From Mycoplasmatota bacterium (lineage in GTDB: Bacteria > Bacillota_I > Bacilli_A > Izemoplasmatales > Hujiaoplasmataceae): a stretch of 43,830 bases of DNA. The stretch is taken from positions 1 to 43,830 of the forward strand of contig JAQIBJ010000031.1 in NCBI GenBank assembly GCA_027859085.1, written 5' to 3'. The notes below the pieces were generated by a model that ran no database searches, was not told where the DNA came from, and saw nothing but the letters and a program-made list of their open reading frames with translations. Made by a program: the position numbers and the translations under genes. Shown one piece after another: positions 29,160 to 39,205 of this stretch. Position 1 is the first letter of the stretch; each line of letters starts with the position of its first letter.

Positions 29160-30075
29160 TCAAATCCTCCGAAGCTTCTTCTACTAAATATATTGGTCTT
29201 TGTAAAACCTGTTTTCTATTTTGATAAAGTAAATAGATAATCACATAACTAAATATACTTAACGCTATGATGATAAAACTCAAATGTAAAGTGATAATAA
29301 ACGTCGCTAAACCAATAATATTCATTAAGTATATCACTATATCAGTCGCTAAAACCAGTAAACCTAATAAGAAACTTAATACTGGCAGCACTAATAAAAT
29401 AGTAGAAAATTGATTCATACCATTAAATGCATATTTTAATAAAGAGTAAAAACTCCAAGAAGTTTTTCCATGCTGTCTAGGAATGAAATCAAACTCTATA
29501 CATTTTCTTTTAAAACCTACCCAAGAAAAAATACCTTTAACAAATCGATTGTTATCTTTGATTTTAATAAAAGCATCCGCAACTTGTTTATCCATTAATT
29601 GGTAATCTTTTGCACCATTAATTAAAGGTCTTTCTGTATAAATATTGTATATTCTATAAAATAAATTCGCAAATAACCTTCTTAATTTAGGTTCTCCGGA
29701 TCTTGTCTTAGATTTTGTATAAACAATCTTATACCCCTCACGATAAAATTCTATCATTTCTGGAATCAATGCAGGTGGTTGTTGTAAATCACAGTCAATG
29801 ATAACGATAAAATCTTTGTCTTGAGAATTCACTAATCCGGCATGCATGGCCGGTTCTTTTCCAAAGTTTCTTGATAAAGATATATACTTAATTGGTATAT
29901 TTTTTTCTTTAATATTTTTGATTGCTTCTAATGTTTCATCTTTTGAGCCATCATTAACAAATAATATATCAAAATCAATATCATCATATGTTAAATATTT
30001 AATGGCTTCTTCATAAAATAAAGCAACATTTTCTTCTTCATTATAAGCTGGTACTATTAATCTAGCTTTCATCAT
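29149..30075 (-). CDS. GT2 polyprenyl-phosphate glycosyltransferase (DPM1/GtrB/CsbB-like)
   Basis: A 308-residue enzyme with a cytoplasmic GT2 domain (LIVPAYNEEENVALFYEEA, FVNDGSKDETL, metal-binding DCDLQQPP, then RQHGKTSWS) and two C-terminal membrane helices (about 225-245 and 255-285). This is the layout of CsbB/GtrB enzymes, which place a sugar on undecaprenyl phosphate at the inner face. Which sugar is not visible. GGAG before the ATG lies in yfhO, which it overlaps by 14 bases; the second ATG codon may also serve. It would feed GtrA and YfhO. Confidence 0.92.
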   Translation of the reverse strand: MMKARLIVPAYNEEENVALFYEEAIKYLTYDDIDFDILFVNDGSKDETLEAIKNIKEKNIPIKYISLSRNFGKEPAMHAGLVNSQDKDFIVIIDCDLQQPPALIPEMIEFYREGYKIVYTKSKTRSGEPKLRRLFANLFYRIYNIYTERPLINGAKDYQLMDKQVADAFIKIKDNNRFVKGIFSWVGFKRKCIEFDFIPRQHGKTSWSFYSLLKYAFNGMNQFSTILLVLPVLSFLLGLLVLATDIVIYLMNIIGLATFIITLHLSFIIIALSIFSYVIIYLLYQNRKQVLQRPIYLVEEASEDLIVE

Positions 30076-33000
30076 TTTCTTTGCTCCATCTCAATTTTTT
30101 CTTTAATATCGGATATACCACTAATCCTGAATATATGACTGTCCCAATGAGAGATATATAAAGTCCGGATTTTATATTTTTTGGAATGAATTTTAAGGTA
30201 ATATCTACAGAAGTTTTTCCTTCAGGGATAATAATCCCTAAAAAACCACCACTAACACTTATTTTATCATATATTTCATCACTTGTGAATTGCCAATCAT
30301 CAGAATAAGTCACAGGTATTGTAATAATATGATTACCATCAGAAGGTTGGTTATAGTTATATGATAAGTGTATTCGACCATTCTCAACTGTTAATTGTTT
30401 ATTAGAAACTATATTTTTATCATAAATGATGTCTTCTGAGAGTGGTTCAAAAGCAGTATAATTTAAATATAAATTAAACAAGTTGTTATGATTATATAAA
30501 TCATTATTTTTAAAAACAAACATTCTCTTCATATCTGTTGTTGGATAATACATACCATTTACAGAATATATTTCATTTCCAGCTTCATCAACAATAAAAT
30601 TCTTATCGATTGTATAATTAGAAAAACTAAATTTAAGTAAAGGATTGGTCATACTGATATTTATTTCCCCTAAGTCATAAACCAAGTATGAATATCCGGC
30701 TATCGCTCTTTCTAATCTTTTATTAAATCTAGGTGGCGTTAAAATTTGTTCTGTATTTTCTACAAAAACACTCTTTATAGGACTAAAAAACTGACCACAT
30801 TGAATGATAGTATCTTGACTATATTCACTAATTTTACAAGCAAATTCTTCATTATTCTCATTAATGTAGAATACTTCACCATAATTAGACATGCCTCTTG
30901 CCGTATCTCTTAAAATCACTTCACCACTATTATAGTCAATATCTAATTGGTCATATACATAAAAATCTTTATCTTCATCACCATTTAAACCTTGTCTATT
31001 AACTGCATAAGAATATTCTAGTAAACTAGATGGTCCGACCATTCTTTCAGTAACATCATAACTGATATCTGCTTCAATTAATTTATCAAAACCAAATTGA
31101 CTGATATCATAACGTTCTTGATCAATAATCGCTCCTAACAAAAATACTCTTTCAGCAACTATTTCAGGGTTGCTTTTAACAAAATCTTTAAAATCGTCAT
31201 AAGTGATATATTTATCATAAACATAGAATCCATCCACAGGTTTTATTTTATATAATGCATACTCATCATTACTAGCAATCAATTCAAAATCATCTGAGTA
31301 TTCAAGTGAATTTTCATTTGATTCAGTAACAACATATTTATACCCCAAAAATGAACTTAAATAATAACTATAATAATTCATTTTAAGTTTACTTTGTCTT
31401 TCGCTACTATAAGCTGTATTCGGAAACATTAAGAAAGCCAAATCATCTGTCTCTGAATCTGACCAAGAATGAAATATTCTAGTGTTCGTCGGAAGAGAAG
31501 TCATTTGATTATAGTTTCTATCTTGTACATCAAATTCACCCAAATCTACATAAACTCTTGTAAAGTCCAAATCACCAATATTTTCATTCATAAAATCATT
31601 GATTCCATTCATCTCTGAAAAAGTATCTAATTTACCAACTGAGCCAAAACCACTGGTAAACATATATCCTACAGCCAAAACAATTTCAGCAAACAATAAT
31701 ATTCTTATAAATCTTATTTTTTTAATAATTATTAATAATAACGCAAGCAAAAATATACTTAAAGTCACAATCATTAATATTCTATCGTACTTTAAAGACT
31801 CTTTAACAAAGTCAGATAAACTTTCATCATACATATGATTGCCATAATAGATGACAATAAATAAACCAATGATTGCGATTAATCCACCGGTGACATACAA
31901 TGGTATTCTTTTTTTAGCATTAAAGTCATAACTATCCATCACATAAGCAATCACTAAAACCTGTAACAAAGGTACCATGTTTAACCAACGATTATATGGA
32001 TATGCATCTTGGCTACCATCAGAAAACATTTCCATGATAAATGTTCCAGAAAGAACAGTTGAAAAGAAAGGAATGATAGAAAATATAACCAATACACCAA
32101 ACATGATTTTATAAACAAGCGCAACTTTACCCTTCATAAAGAAAATCATGGCCATAAATAAAAATCCAATAATGGTCACATAATTTGAAACATGTTCTAA
32201 TTTATAATCGCCCAAAAATCCTCTAAAACTAACTGGCCTTTGAGGTGCATACATTTTAGCAAAATATCTTAAATAAACTTCTGGTTTAAATAAATTCAAC
32301 TCAATAATTTTGAGATCAAGTATCCATGGTTGAAATTCCACCGGAGTTCTTATGGTTTCTTCAGATATAAAAGTAATCGCTGGCAACAATATCACTGAAG
32401 ACATTACCACACCAAGCAACAACAATAACAGAAAACCTATACCATTGAGTATAAATGATTTAATAGAAAACTTTTGATACTTAAAATATTCAATGATAAA
32501 AGCAAACGATATGAATGCAAGCACCATATAAGCTAAATAAAAATTATAAAATACTATTGCCAATACAAATATAGGCACAACCCAATACTTCTTTTCAAAG
32601 AAATAATGAATAACAATCATTGCCAAAGGCAAATAGACAGTCATTGATAGAAATGCTGGAAAATTCATAAAACTAACTGTTCCACCATTTACAAAATATA
32701 TCAAACCTACCCAGAATATTGTTTTAGGTTTAAAATTTTTCAAAGACAAATAAATTGCGACCAATAAAACACCAACAACGATTTTAATCAATTCAGTTGA
32801 AGATATTGCGATGACCGTTGGCATAATAAAACTTAACAATAATGACACAAATGTAAATATATCCAATGGGACATAATATAGATTAGAGAAAAAAGAAGCA
32901 CCAAAATAATTATTTAAATCAAAAAAAGATAATGATCCTTCTCTTATTGACCTTATAAACCCTTCCATAATCACATAATATTGCAAAATATCATCTGAAC

Positions 33001-33178
33001 CATTATTATAAATACTATTATTAAATATAATAATAGATAATTGAATTAAAAACAAAACAGTAAACACTAATAAAGTCAAAAATTTAATAGTGTTTTTTCT
33101 TGTATTAAATACCTTATTTTCAAAAAAACGATTTAAAAAAAGAAAGATTTTTTTTAGAAAATCAATGATTTTTTTCAT
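30062..33178 (-). CDS. yfhO: YfhO-family membrane glycosyltransferase (GT-C type)
   Basis: The 1038-residue protein has about a dozen membrane segments in the first 500 residues, a large extracytoplasmic part of about 500 residues, and a last membrane helix (about 1005-1028) before a basic tail. It matches YfhO, for which studies in Bacillus and Listeria support transfer of a sugar from an undecaprenyl carrier onto lipoteichoic acid outside the cell. Acidic residues in the first outer loop (near NNSIYNNGSDDILQYY) fit GT-C enzymes, where an Asp pair is often catalytic. AAGGTGAT precedes the ATG. The sugar acceptor in this organism is unknown. Confidence 0.9.
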   Translation of the reverse strand: MKKIIDFLKKIFLFLNRFFENKVFNTRKNTIKFLTLLVFTVLFLIQLSIIIFNNSIYNNGSDDILQYYVIMEGFIRSIREGSLSFFDLNNYFGASFFSNLYYVPLDIFTFVSLLLSFIMPTVIAISSTELIKIVVGVLLVAIYLSLKNFKPKTIFWVGLIYFVNGGTVSFMNFPAFLSMTVYLPLAMIVIHYFFEKKYWVVPIFVLAIVFYNFYLAYMVLAFISFAFIIEYFKYQKFSIKSFILNGIGFLLLLLLGVVMSSVILLPAITFISEETIRTPVEFQPWILDLKIIELNLFKPEVYLRYFAKMYAPQRPVSFRGFLGDYKLEHVSNYVTIIGFLFMAMIFFMKGKVALVYKIMFGVLVIFSIIPFFSTVLSGTFIMEMFSDGSQDAYPYNRWLNMVPLLQVLVIAYVMDSYDFNAKKRIPLYVTGGLIAIIGLFIVIYYGNHMYDESLSDFVKESLKYDRILMIVTLSIFLLALLLIIIKKIRFIRILLFAEIVLAVGYMFTSGFGSVGKLDTFSEMNGINDFMNENIGDLDFTRVYVDLGEFDVQDRNYNQMTSLPTNTRIFHSWSDSETDDLAFLMFPNTAYSSERQSKLKMNYYSYYLSSFLGYKYVVTESNENSLEYSDDFELIASNDEYALYKIKPVDGFYVYDKYITYDDFKDFVKSNPEIVAERVFLLGAIIDQERYDISQFGFDKLIEADISYDVTERMVGPSSLLEYSYAVNRQGLNGDEDKDFYVYDQLDIDYNSGEVILRDTARGMSNYGEVFYINENNEEFACKISEYSQDTIIQCGQFFSPIKSVFVENTEQILTPPRFNKRLERAIAGYSYLVYDLGEINISMTNPLLKFSFSNYTIDKNFIVDEAGNEIYSVNGMYYPTTDMKRMFVFKNNDLYNHNNLFNLYLNYTAFEPLSEDIIYDKNIVSNKQLTVENGRIHLSYNYNQPSDGNHIITIPVTYSDDWQFTSDEIYDKISVSGGFLGIIIPEGKTSVDITLKFIPKNIKSGLYISLIGTVIYSGLVVYPILKKKLRWSKENDES

Positions 33179-33205
33179 TTAATCACCTTGCCTTAATGCA
33201 ACATT

Positions 33206-33214
33206 ATTATACCA
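33206..33214 (-). promoter_or_regulatory. Promoter of the yfhO-GT2-gtrA-cdaA operon
   Basis: The minus strand reads TGG then TATAAT (33206-33211), an extended -10, about 28 bases before the yfhO ATG. No clear -35. Confidence 0.6.
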
Positions 33215-33249
33215 TATACATATCTATAATAACATTAATATTTGTATAT

Positions 33250-33277
33250 TTGAAAACCACATAAAATAAGTTATAAT
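33250..33277 (+). promoter_or_regulatory. Promoter of hflX
   Basis: TTGAAA (33250-33255), 16 bases, TATAAT (33272-33277). GAGGTGA follows before the ATG at 33294, so the leader is very short. Confidence 0.7.
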
Positions 33278-33293
33278 GAATATGAGGTGACTT

Positions 33294-34535
33294 ATGGAAA
33301 AAGGAATAATAGTAGGATTAAACATCAATAACGACAAAGCATTTATTGAATCCATGAAAGAACTTGAAAAATTAGCAGAAGCTTGTCATATTGAAATCAT
33401 TTTAAATATCACCCAAAACAAAATTAAACCTTCTAATAAATATTATATTGGGACTGGTAAAGTTGATGAGTTAAAAGAGGCCATTGAAGAACTAGAACCT
33501 GATTTGGTTATTTTTGATGATGAGTTAAGTCCCAGTCAAATCAGAAATTTAGAAGAAATTCTAGAAATCAAAGTGATTGATAGAACTGTTCTTATTTTAG
33601 ATATCTTTGCAAGAAGAGCATTAACAACTGAAGCAAAACTTCAAGTAGAATTGGCACAGTCTGAATATATGTTACCGAGAGTCATTGGTATGTATAAATC
33701 ATTATCAAGACAAAAATCAGGTACGGGTTCAAAAGGCCCTGGTGAACAAAAGTTAGAACTCGATAGACGTTTATTGAGAAACAAAGTGACTAAACTTAAA
33801 AATGAATTACAAGAAATTGTAGAAAACAGAAGAACACAAAGAAAGAATAGACAAAATAGCCCCATACCAATTGTTTCATTAGCTGGATATACAAACGCAG
33901 GCAAATCAACATTGATGAATGCCTTGGTTGATGAATCATCAAACCATGAAAAGAAATATGCTTTTAGAAAAAATATGCTTTTTGCTACATTAGAAACAAA
34001 AGCTAAAAAAATAGATTTAAGTGATTCAAAGAACTTCATCTTAACAGATACAGTAGGTTTTATTAAAAAACTACCCCATCACTTAATTGAAGCCTTTAAA
34101 TCAACACTTGAAGAAATATCTGAGGCCGATTTATTATTACATGTAATTGATGTTTCAAATGAAGATTACAAATCTCAAATTGAAGCTGTTAACAACGTAT
34201 TAAAAGAAATTAATGCTGATCAAATTCCTGTGATTTATATCTATAACAAATCTGATTTAATTGAAGAACATCCTATGGTTGATACAGAGAACTCTATATT
34301 TATATCCGCAGAAAACCATACCAATATTGATAAATTACTCGACTTAATCAATGAATCATTAGAAAAAAACTCTAAACTAGTTGAACTTTTACTACCTTAT
34401 GATAAAGGTGATATATTCTCTTATTTAAAAGAATACAAAAGCATTGAATCAACATCTTATGAAAATGAAGGTATAAAATTACAACTCAAATTAAACAAAA
34501 ATGAAATAGATAAGTATAAACAATATATCGTCTAA
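33294..34535 (+). CDS. hflX: GTPase HflX
   Basis: HflX is a ribosome-associated GTPase that splits or rescues stalled ribosomes, often under heat stress. The 413-residue length fits. The N-terminal HflX domain has NKYYIGTGKVDEL and VIFDDELSPSQIRNLE; a Gly-rich loop (SGTGSKGPGEQKLELDRR) precedes the GTPase domain with G1 GYTNAGKS (198-205), DTVGFIKKLPH and NKSD. GAGGTGA precedes the ATG. It is a single plus-strand gene with its own promoter, divergent from yfhO and convergent with dusB. Confidence 0.97.
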   Translation: MEKGIIVGLNINNDKAFIESMKELEKLAEACHIEIILNITQNKIKPSNKYYIGTGKVDELKEAIEELEPDLVIFDDELSPSQIRNLEEILEIKVIDRTVLILDIFARRALTTEAKLQVELAQSEYMLPRVIGMYKSLSRQKSGTGSKGPGEQKLELDRRLLRNKVTKLKNELQEIVENRRTQRKNRQNSPIPIVSLAGYTNAGKSTLMNALVDESSNHEKKYAFRKNMLFATLETKAKKIDLSDSKNFILTDTVGFIKKLPHHLIEAFKSTLEEISEADLLLHVIDVSNEDYKSQIEAVNNVLKEINADQIPVIYIYNKSDLIEEHPMVDTENSIFISAENHTNIDKLLDLINESLEKNSKLVELLLPYDKGDIFSYLKEYKSIESTSYENEGIKLQLKLNKNEIDKYKQYIV

Positions 34536-34551
34536 GCAAAATTAATTAAAG

Positions 34552-34579
34552 ATAGCCGTTCATCATCATGAACGGCTAT
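34552..34579. terminator. Hairpin between hflX and dusB, probable two-way terminator
   Basis: A perfect 12-bp stem (34552-34563 with 34568-34579) and a four-base loop. It lies between converging genes, but neither side has a strong T-run, so its efficiency is unclear. Confidence 0.7.
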
Positions 34580-34600
34580 TATTTATATAAATATATAAAA

Positions 34601-35575
34601 TTAAATTTCTTGTATTTGATTAAAATATGCTTTTAATATACCTATGATTTCATCTGAAGTTTTACAATTCACAATCTTATTTTTAACACGACTTGCATTA
34701 GGCAAACCTTTTATATACCAAGCACCATGACTTCTCATTTCTAAAACCGCTATCTTTTCACCCTTTAATGAAATTAATTTATCTAAATGTAATAATATGT
34801 ATTTTTTCCTTGTCTCTAAATCGATTTGTGATTGATAATGACCAGTATTTAGATATTCAACTGTTTGTTGAATTAACCATGGGTTACCCAATATACCTCT
34901 TCCTATCATAATTGCATCAACACCTGTTTCATCAATCATTCTTTTTGCATCTTCCGGAGACATAATATCTCCATTGCCAATAACAGGAATAAATACAGCG
35001 TCTTTCACTTTTTTAATAATATCCCAATCTGCATGGCCGGTATACATATCCCTTCTTGTTCGTCCATGAATCGCAATGGCTTTAGCACCAGCTTTTTCTA
35101 AGCCTTTAGCAAACTCAACTGCGTTTATACTTTCATGATCCCAGCCTTTTCTAATCTTTACTGTAACAGGCTTTTGAACATTTTTTACGATCGCTTCTAC
35201 GATTTTATATGCTAATTCTGGTGTTTTCATCAAGGCACTTCCAGCACCTGCTTTAACCACTTTTGTGACAGGACAACCCATATTTATATCAATAATATCA
35301 GCGTTTGAATGTTGATCAATATATTTTGCGGCTTCTACCATTGAATCAACTTCAGATCCAAATAATTGTAATGCAATGGGTTTATTTTCATCCAATACTT
35401 CAATCATATCATGAGTTTTCTTGTTATCATACATTAACCCTTTATCAGAAACCATTTCCGTATAAATCAAAGAAGCACCAAAATCTTTTAAAATAATTCT
35501 ATATGCAAGATTTGTCACGCCAGCCATAGGTGCAACAATCACTTTGTTTTTTAATTCAATATTTCCTATTTTCAT
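34601..35575 (-). CDS. dusB: tRNA-dihydrouridine synthase
   Basis: Dus enzymes reduce specific uridines in tRNA using FMN. The product is 324 residues from the ATG at 35575, beginning KIGNIELKNKVIVAPMAGVTN, which matches DusB-type starts. Motifs: DINMGCPVTKVVKAGAGSAL with the catalytic Cys, VTVKIRKGWD, AIHGRTRRDMYTG (FMN region), and GDIMSPEDAKRM. Earlier in-frame TTG and ATG codons up to 35584 have poor ribosome-site spacing, while GAGAG lies nine bases before 35575. The class (DusB type) is inferred from overall form. Confidence 0.94.
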   Translation of the reverse strand: MKIGNIELKNKVIVAPMAGVTNLAYRIILKDFGASLIYTEMVSDKGLMYDNKKTHDMIEVLDENKPIALQLFGSEVDSMVEAAKYIDQHSNADIIDINMGCPVTKVVKAGAGSALMKTPELAYKIVEAIVKNVQKPVTVKIRKGWDHESINAVEFAKGLEKAGAKAIAIHGRTRRDMYTGHADWDIIKKVKDAVFIPVIGNGDIMSPEDAKRMIDETGVDAIMIGRGILGNPWLIQQTVEYLNTGHYQSQIDLETRKKYILLHLDKLISLKGEKIAVLEMRSHGAWYIKGLPNASRVKNKIVNCKTSDEIIGILKAYFNQIQEI

Positions 35576-35602
35576 ACACATCAACTCTCTTCTTTCCTTA
35601 AC

Positions 35603-35630
35603 ATTATATCTTATCTTTTTAAAATATCAA
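35603..35630 (-). promoter_or_regulatory. Promoter of dusB
   Basis: The minus strand reads TTGATA (35625-35630), 16 bases, TATAAT (35603-35608). It lies back to back with the hslO promoter. Confidence 0.65.
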
Positions 35631-35654
35631 AACAATAGAAATTTATATATTTTA

Positions 35655-35663
35655 TGATATAAT
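35655..35663 (+). promoter_or_regulatory. Promoter of hslO
   Basis: TGA then TATAAT (35658-35663), an extended -10 with a poor -35. The hslO ribosome site AGGAAGTGA begins a few bases later, so the leader is very short. Confidence 0.55.
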
Positions 35664-35683
35664 ACCTATCAGGAAGTGATGAA

Positions 35684-36550
35684 ATGAATGATTATTTAGT
35701 AAAAGCTTACGCATTTAGTGGTACCGTAAGAATATACGCGGCCGACACTACAAATTTAGTTGAAGAAGCAAGACAAATTCACCAAACTTATCCAGCAGCG
35801 TCAGCTGCTTTTGGCAGATTATTAACAACCTCATTAATTATGGGTGCAATGTATTCAGAAAATCAAGTTTTAACCATTAGAGTTGATGGTGGTGGTCCAA
35901 TTGGAAAAATGATTACAAACGTAGATGCTCATGGTCATGTCAAAGGGACTGTTGAAAATCCACAAGTACATTATTCTTATAAGGATAAATTAGCGGTTGG
36001 TATGGTTGTCGGAACAAAAGGACATATACATGTCACAAAAGATCTTAAAATTAGAGATGTCTTTACATCAAGTTCTGAAATACAAACTGGAGAAATTGCT
36101 GAAGACTTTACATATTACTTTGCTAAGAGTGAACAGATTCCTTCATCAGTCGGATTAGGTGTTTTAGTTAATGAAAAGAATGAAGTCTTTGCCAGTGGTG
36201 GATTTATCTTACAAGCCATGCCTGGAGTTAAAGAAGAAACCCTCATTCAAATAGAAAAAAATATTAAAGAAATGAAACCTATTTCTGAACTAATTGATTC
36301 AGGAATGACACCTGAACAACTCGTTAATGAAATCACAAAAGGTGATCATGAGTTTGTTGAGGAGATGGAATTATCATATCATTGTGATTGTCACAAAGAA
36401 AGATTTGCACAGGGTATTTCAACACTAGACAATTCTGAACTTGATTCAATCATTGGTGATAACGAACCAATTGAAGTAACATGTCAATTTTGTAAAAAGA
36501 CATACAATTTCACTATTGATGATATAAAAAAAATTAAACTAAATAAATAG
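35684..36550 (+). CDS. hslO: Redox-regulated chaperone Hsp33
   Basis: Hsp33 is a cytoplasmic holdase switched on by oxidation. The 288-residue length is typical. The C-terminal zinc site has Cys234 and Cys236 (CDC) and Cys267 and Cys270 (CQFC); release of zinc and disulfide formation at these activates the family. The N-terminal domain shows GRLLTTSLIMGAM and VDGGGPIGKMITNVDAHG. AGGAAGTGAT precedes the ATG. It is a single plus-strand gene with its own promoter, converging with glyA. Confidence 0.97.
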   Translation: MNDYLVKAYAFSGTVRIYAADTTNLVEEARQIHQTYPAASAAFGRLLTTSLIMGAMYSENQVLTIRVDGGGPIGKMITNVDAHGHVKGTVENPQVHYSYKDKLAVGMVVGTKGHIHVTKDLKIRDVFTSSSEIQTGEIAEDFTYYFAKSEQIPSSVGLGVLVNEKNEVFASGGFILQAMPGVKEETLIQIEKNIKEMKPISELIDSGMTPEQLVNEITKGDHEFVEEMELSYHCDCHKERFAQGISTLDNSELDSIIGDNEPIEVTCQFCKKTYNFTIDDIKKIKLNK

Positions 36551-36574
36551 AAAAAGGCCAACATTGGCCTTTTT
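36551..36574. terminator. Two-way terminator between hslO and glyA
   Basis: A 10-bp stem AAAAAGGCCA/TGGCCTTTTT (36551-36560 with 36565-36574) around ACAT. It has a T-run on both strands, so it can end both converging genes. It begins directly after the hslO stop. Confidence 0.92.
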
Positions 36575-36577
36575 TAT

Positions 36578-37831
36578 TTATTTAGTTGGTTTATAATAAT
36601 TTAGTGGATATTTATCAGTTAAAACCTTCACACGTTTCTTAACTTGTTCTAATATCGACTCATCATCAGGATTAGATAAAATCATATCAACTAGGATTGC
36701 AACTTCAACAAAGTCTTCTTCTTTAAAACCTCTTGTTGTCATTGCTGGAGTTCCTAAACGTATTCCGCTGGTAACGAATGGTTTCTTTGTGTCATAAGGA
36801 ATCGTATTTTTATTACAAGTAATAAATGCTTTATCTAATAATTTTTCAGCTTTTTTACCTGACATTTTCGCTTTAGATAAAACGTCTAGTAATAATAAAT
36901 GATTATCTGTTCCATTGGATACAACATGATAACCTAGTTCAATAAACTTTTTAGCAAATGCATCAGCATTCTTAATGATTTGTTTTTGATATTCTATAAA
37001 TTCATCTGTTAAAGCTTCACCAAAAGCAACTGCTTTTGCTGCAATGATATGCATTAATGGTCCACCTTGAATACCAGGGAAAACAACACGGTTAACCTTT
37101 TTAGCAATTTCTTCATTGTTGGTTAACACAATACCGCCTCTTGGTCCTCTTAGTGTTTTATGCGTTGTTGATGTCACGATATCAGCATAATCACAAGGAT
37201 TTGGATGTAACTTAGCCGCTACCAATCCAGCAATATGTGCCATATCCACCATCAATAAAGCGTCTACTTTATCACAAATTTCTTTGAATCTTTTAAAATC
37301 AATAATTCTTGGGTATGCACTTGCTCCAGCCACAATTAATTTTGGTTTAATTTCTAGAGCTTTTTTCTCTAACTCATCATAATCAATGGTTTCAGTTTCT
37401 TTATCTACAAAATAAGGATAAAAATCATAATCGATACCACTAAAACTTAAAGGATGTCCATGCGTTAAATGCCCACCTTGATCTAAAGCCATTCCCAATA
37501 CTTTATCTCTTGGTTCTAAAACGGCTCTATAAGCTGCCATATTTGCAGTTGATCCAGAGTGTGCTTGAACATTAGCATATTCAACATTAAACAATTGTTT
37601 AATTCTTTCAATTGCTAAATTTTCAGCTTTATCAACAAATTCACATCCACCGTAATATCTCTTACCTGGATATCCCTCTGCATATTTATTGGTTAAGACA
37701 GATCCGTCTGCCTCTAATACCGCTTCAGAAACAAAATTTTCTGATGCAATTAGTTCAATATGACTTTGTTGTCTTTCAAATTCTTCTTGAATAATATCAA
37801 ACATTGTTTGATCTTTCTTTTCTAAAATCAC
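36578..37831 (-). CDS. glyA: Serine hydroxymethyltransferase
   Basis: GlyA uses PLP and tetrahydrofolate to convert serine to glycine and methylene-THF. The 417-residue length is usual. The PLP-binding Lys225 is in [14 protein letters not shown], and [19 protein letters not shown] and [13 protein letters not shown] are typical. The start is GTG in a GTGA overlap with rsmA, with AGGAGGG well placed. It is the last gene of the diacylglycerol-kinase-rnmV-rsmA-glyA operon and ends at a two-way terminator. Confidence 0.97.
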   Translation of the reverse strand: MILEKKDQTMFDIIQEEFERQQSHIELIASENFVSEAVLEADGSVLTNKYAEGYPGKRYYGGCEFVDKAENLAIERIKQLFNVEYANVQAHSGSTANMAAYRAVLEPRDKVLGMALDQGGHLTHGHPLSFSGIDYDFYPYFVDKETETIDYDELEKKALEIKPKLIVAGASAYPRIIDFKRFKEICDKVDALLMVDMAHIAGLVAAKLHPNPCDYADIVTSTTHKTLRGPRGGIVLTNNEEIAKKVNRVVFPGIQGGPLMHIIAAKAVAFGEALTDEFIEYQKQIIKNADAFAKKFIELGYHVVSNGTDNHLLLLDVLSKAKMSGKKAEKLLDKAFITCNKNTIPYDTKKPFVTSGIRLGTPAMTTRGFKEEDFVEVAILVDMILSNPDDESILEQVKKRVKVLTDKYPLNYYKPTK

Positions 37832-38676
37832 ATTAATCCCTCCTCTTTAAATATATTATATAAACTTTTAAATTTTTCTAAAGTTAAAGCCTCAGCTCTT
37901 ATTCTATCATCAAGATTTAATTTTTCTAGTATTAATTTTAATTTTTCCTTATCAACTGAATAACTAGCATTTAAATTATTAACCAATGTTTTTCTTCTTT
38001 GCATAAAACATGCATGAACAAATTGATAGAACAACTTATTTCCATTGTTTTCATAGATGTCTAACCTAATTACAGCAGAATCCACTCTAGGCCTAGGTTT
38101 AAAGACAGTTTTAGGTACTTTAAACATATACTGTGCATTGGTTTGATCTTGTATGATGACACTCAGTGCATTGTAGTCTTTTGTATTTGGTTTAGATGTT
38201 AATCGTTTAGCAACTTCTAATTGCATCATCAAAACCAAACGTTTCACTTTTTTACTTTCTTCAAGTATTTTCATGATAATCGGGGTTGTGATGTGATATG
38301 GTAAATTACTAATCACCACGACTTCATTTGCGTCATCAAGATATTTTTTAATATCTTCATCAATGTTTTCTGTTCTTAAAAAATCTTGATGATTGATATG
38401 AATATTCTTATCTTTATTAAATAACGTTTCTAAATGAGGTATTAATTCTTCGTCGATTTCATAAAGTAGTAATTTTTTTGAACTTTTCACTAAATACTTA
38501 GTTAAAGCACCAAAGCCGGGACCAATTTCAATCACATATGAATCTTGATTAACATCAGAAACTTTGACAATTTTTTTTATAATATTTTCATCAAGCAAAA
38601 AATTTTGACTGAATTTCTTTTTAATAAAGAAATTCTTTTTATTTACTTGGTCATTTACATAGTCGTTATGATTCAT
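37828..38676 (-). CDS. rsmA: 16S rRNA dimethyladenosine transferase RsmA (KsgA)
   Basis: RsmA dimethylates two adjacent adenosines near the 3' end of 16S rRNA in late small-subunit assembly. The 282 residues include [18 protein letters not shown], the SAM loop [28 protein letters not shown] (NLPY catalytic motif), and [13 protein letters not shown]. It overlaps the end of rnmV by 11 bases, and no good ribosome site is seen for the ATG, so coupling to rnmV is likely. It ends in TGA. The rnmV-rsmA pairing is conserved in Firmicutes. Confidence 0.97.
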   Translation of the reverse strand: MNHNDYVNDQVNKKNFFIKKKFSQNFLLDENIIKKIVKVSDVNQDSYVIEIGPGFGALTKYLVKSSKKLLLYEIDEELIPHLETLFNKDKNIHINHQDFLRTENIDEDIKKYLDDANEVVVISNLPYHITTPIIMKILEESKKVKRLVLMMQLEVAKRLTSKPNTKDYNALSVIIQDQTNAQYMFKVPKTVFKPRPRVDSAVIRLDIYENNGNKLFYQFVHACFMQRRKTLVNNLNASYSVDKEKLKLILEKLNLDDRIRAEALTLEKFKSLYNIFKEEGLM

Positions 38677-39205
38677 TTATAATTTCATCTATCCTCTCTA
38701 CATCAATATTTAGAATATTCATGTATTTTAAAAATGTTTTACTATTCGCGTTGGGAATATTCAGTGCTCTTGATACTTTACTTCTTAATATATTTGCGCC
38801 TGGTTTACTTGCTAAACCTCTATCTATTAATGCTTTTAATTTCAATTTATTATTTTTCTGGTCAATATGAATTGAATTTTTCAGTGCTTCAAAAATATCT
38901 TTTTTAGAAGCATGTTCAATGCCAACTTTCTTTTTATTTTTACTGATGGCTTTTTCTTTATTGATATAGGCTAACTTAAAATTCCCACCAGTATCCAATA
39001 TCTTATTCATAATTTTCTTTCCAGGATAATCAGGATCCAAAAATAATATAACTTCATTCTCAAAACTCGCTTGATAGATTAAATTTAATGTCTCATCGGA
39101 TATCTCACTGCCATTGGTGATGATACAGTTTATATTTGGAAATACGCTATTTACTTTTATTTGATCATGATACCCTTCTACAACAATCATTTGATTTTTC
39201 ATCAT
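38666..39205 (-). CDS. rnmV: Ribonuclease M5
   Basis: RNase M5 matures 5S rRNA in Firmicutes. The 179-residue protein has a Toprim domain: MIVVEGYHDQIKV with the acidic Glu, ITNGSEIS, and FLDPDYPGKKI with the Asp pair, then KVGIEHASKKDI, a family marker. It starts in an ATGA overlap with the preceding diacylglycerol-kinase-family gene with no visible Shine-Dalgarno site, so it probably depends on translational coupling. The second ATG codon is an equally possible start. Confidence 0.94.
   Translation of the reverse strand: MMKNQMIVVEGYHDQIKVNSVFPNINCIITNGSEISDETLNLIYQASFENEVILFLDPDYPGKKIMNKILDTGGNFKLAYINKEKAISKNKKKVGIEHASKKDIFEALKNSIHIDQKNNKLKLKALIDRGLASKPGANILRSKVSRALNIPNANSKTFLKYMNILNIDVERIDEIINES

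Noticed and set aside
33641-34039. Minus-strand open frame of 132 codons inside hflX
   Set aside because: Fully antisense to the conserved GTPase domain, low-complexity hydrophobic translation, no promoter or ribosome site.
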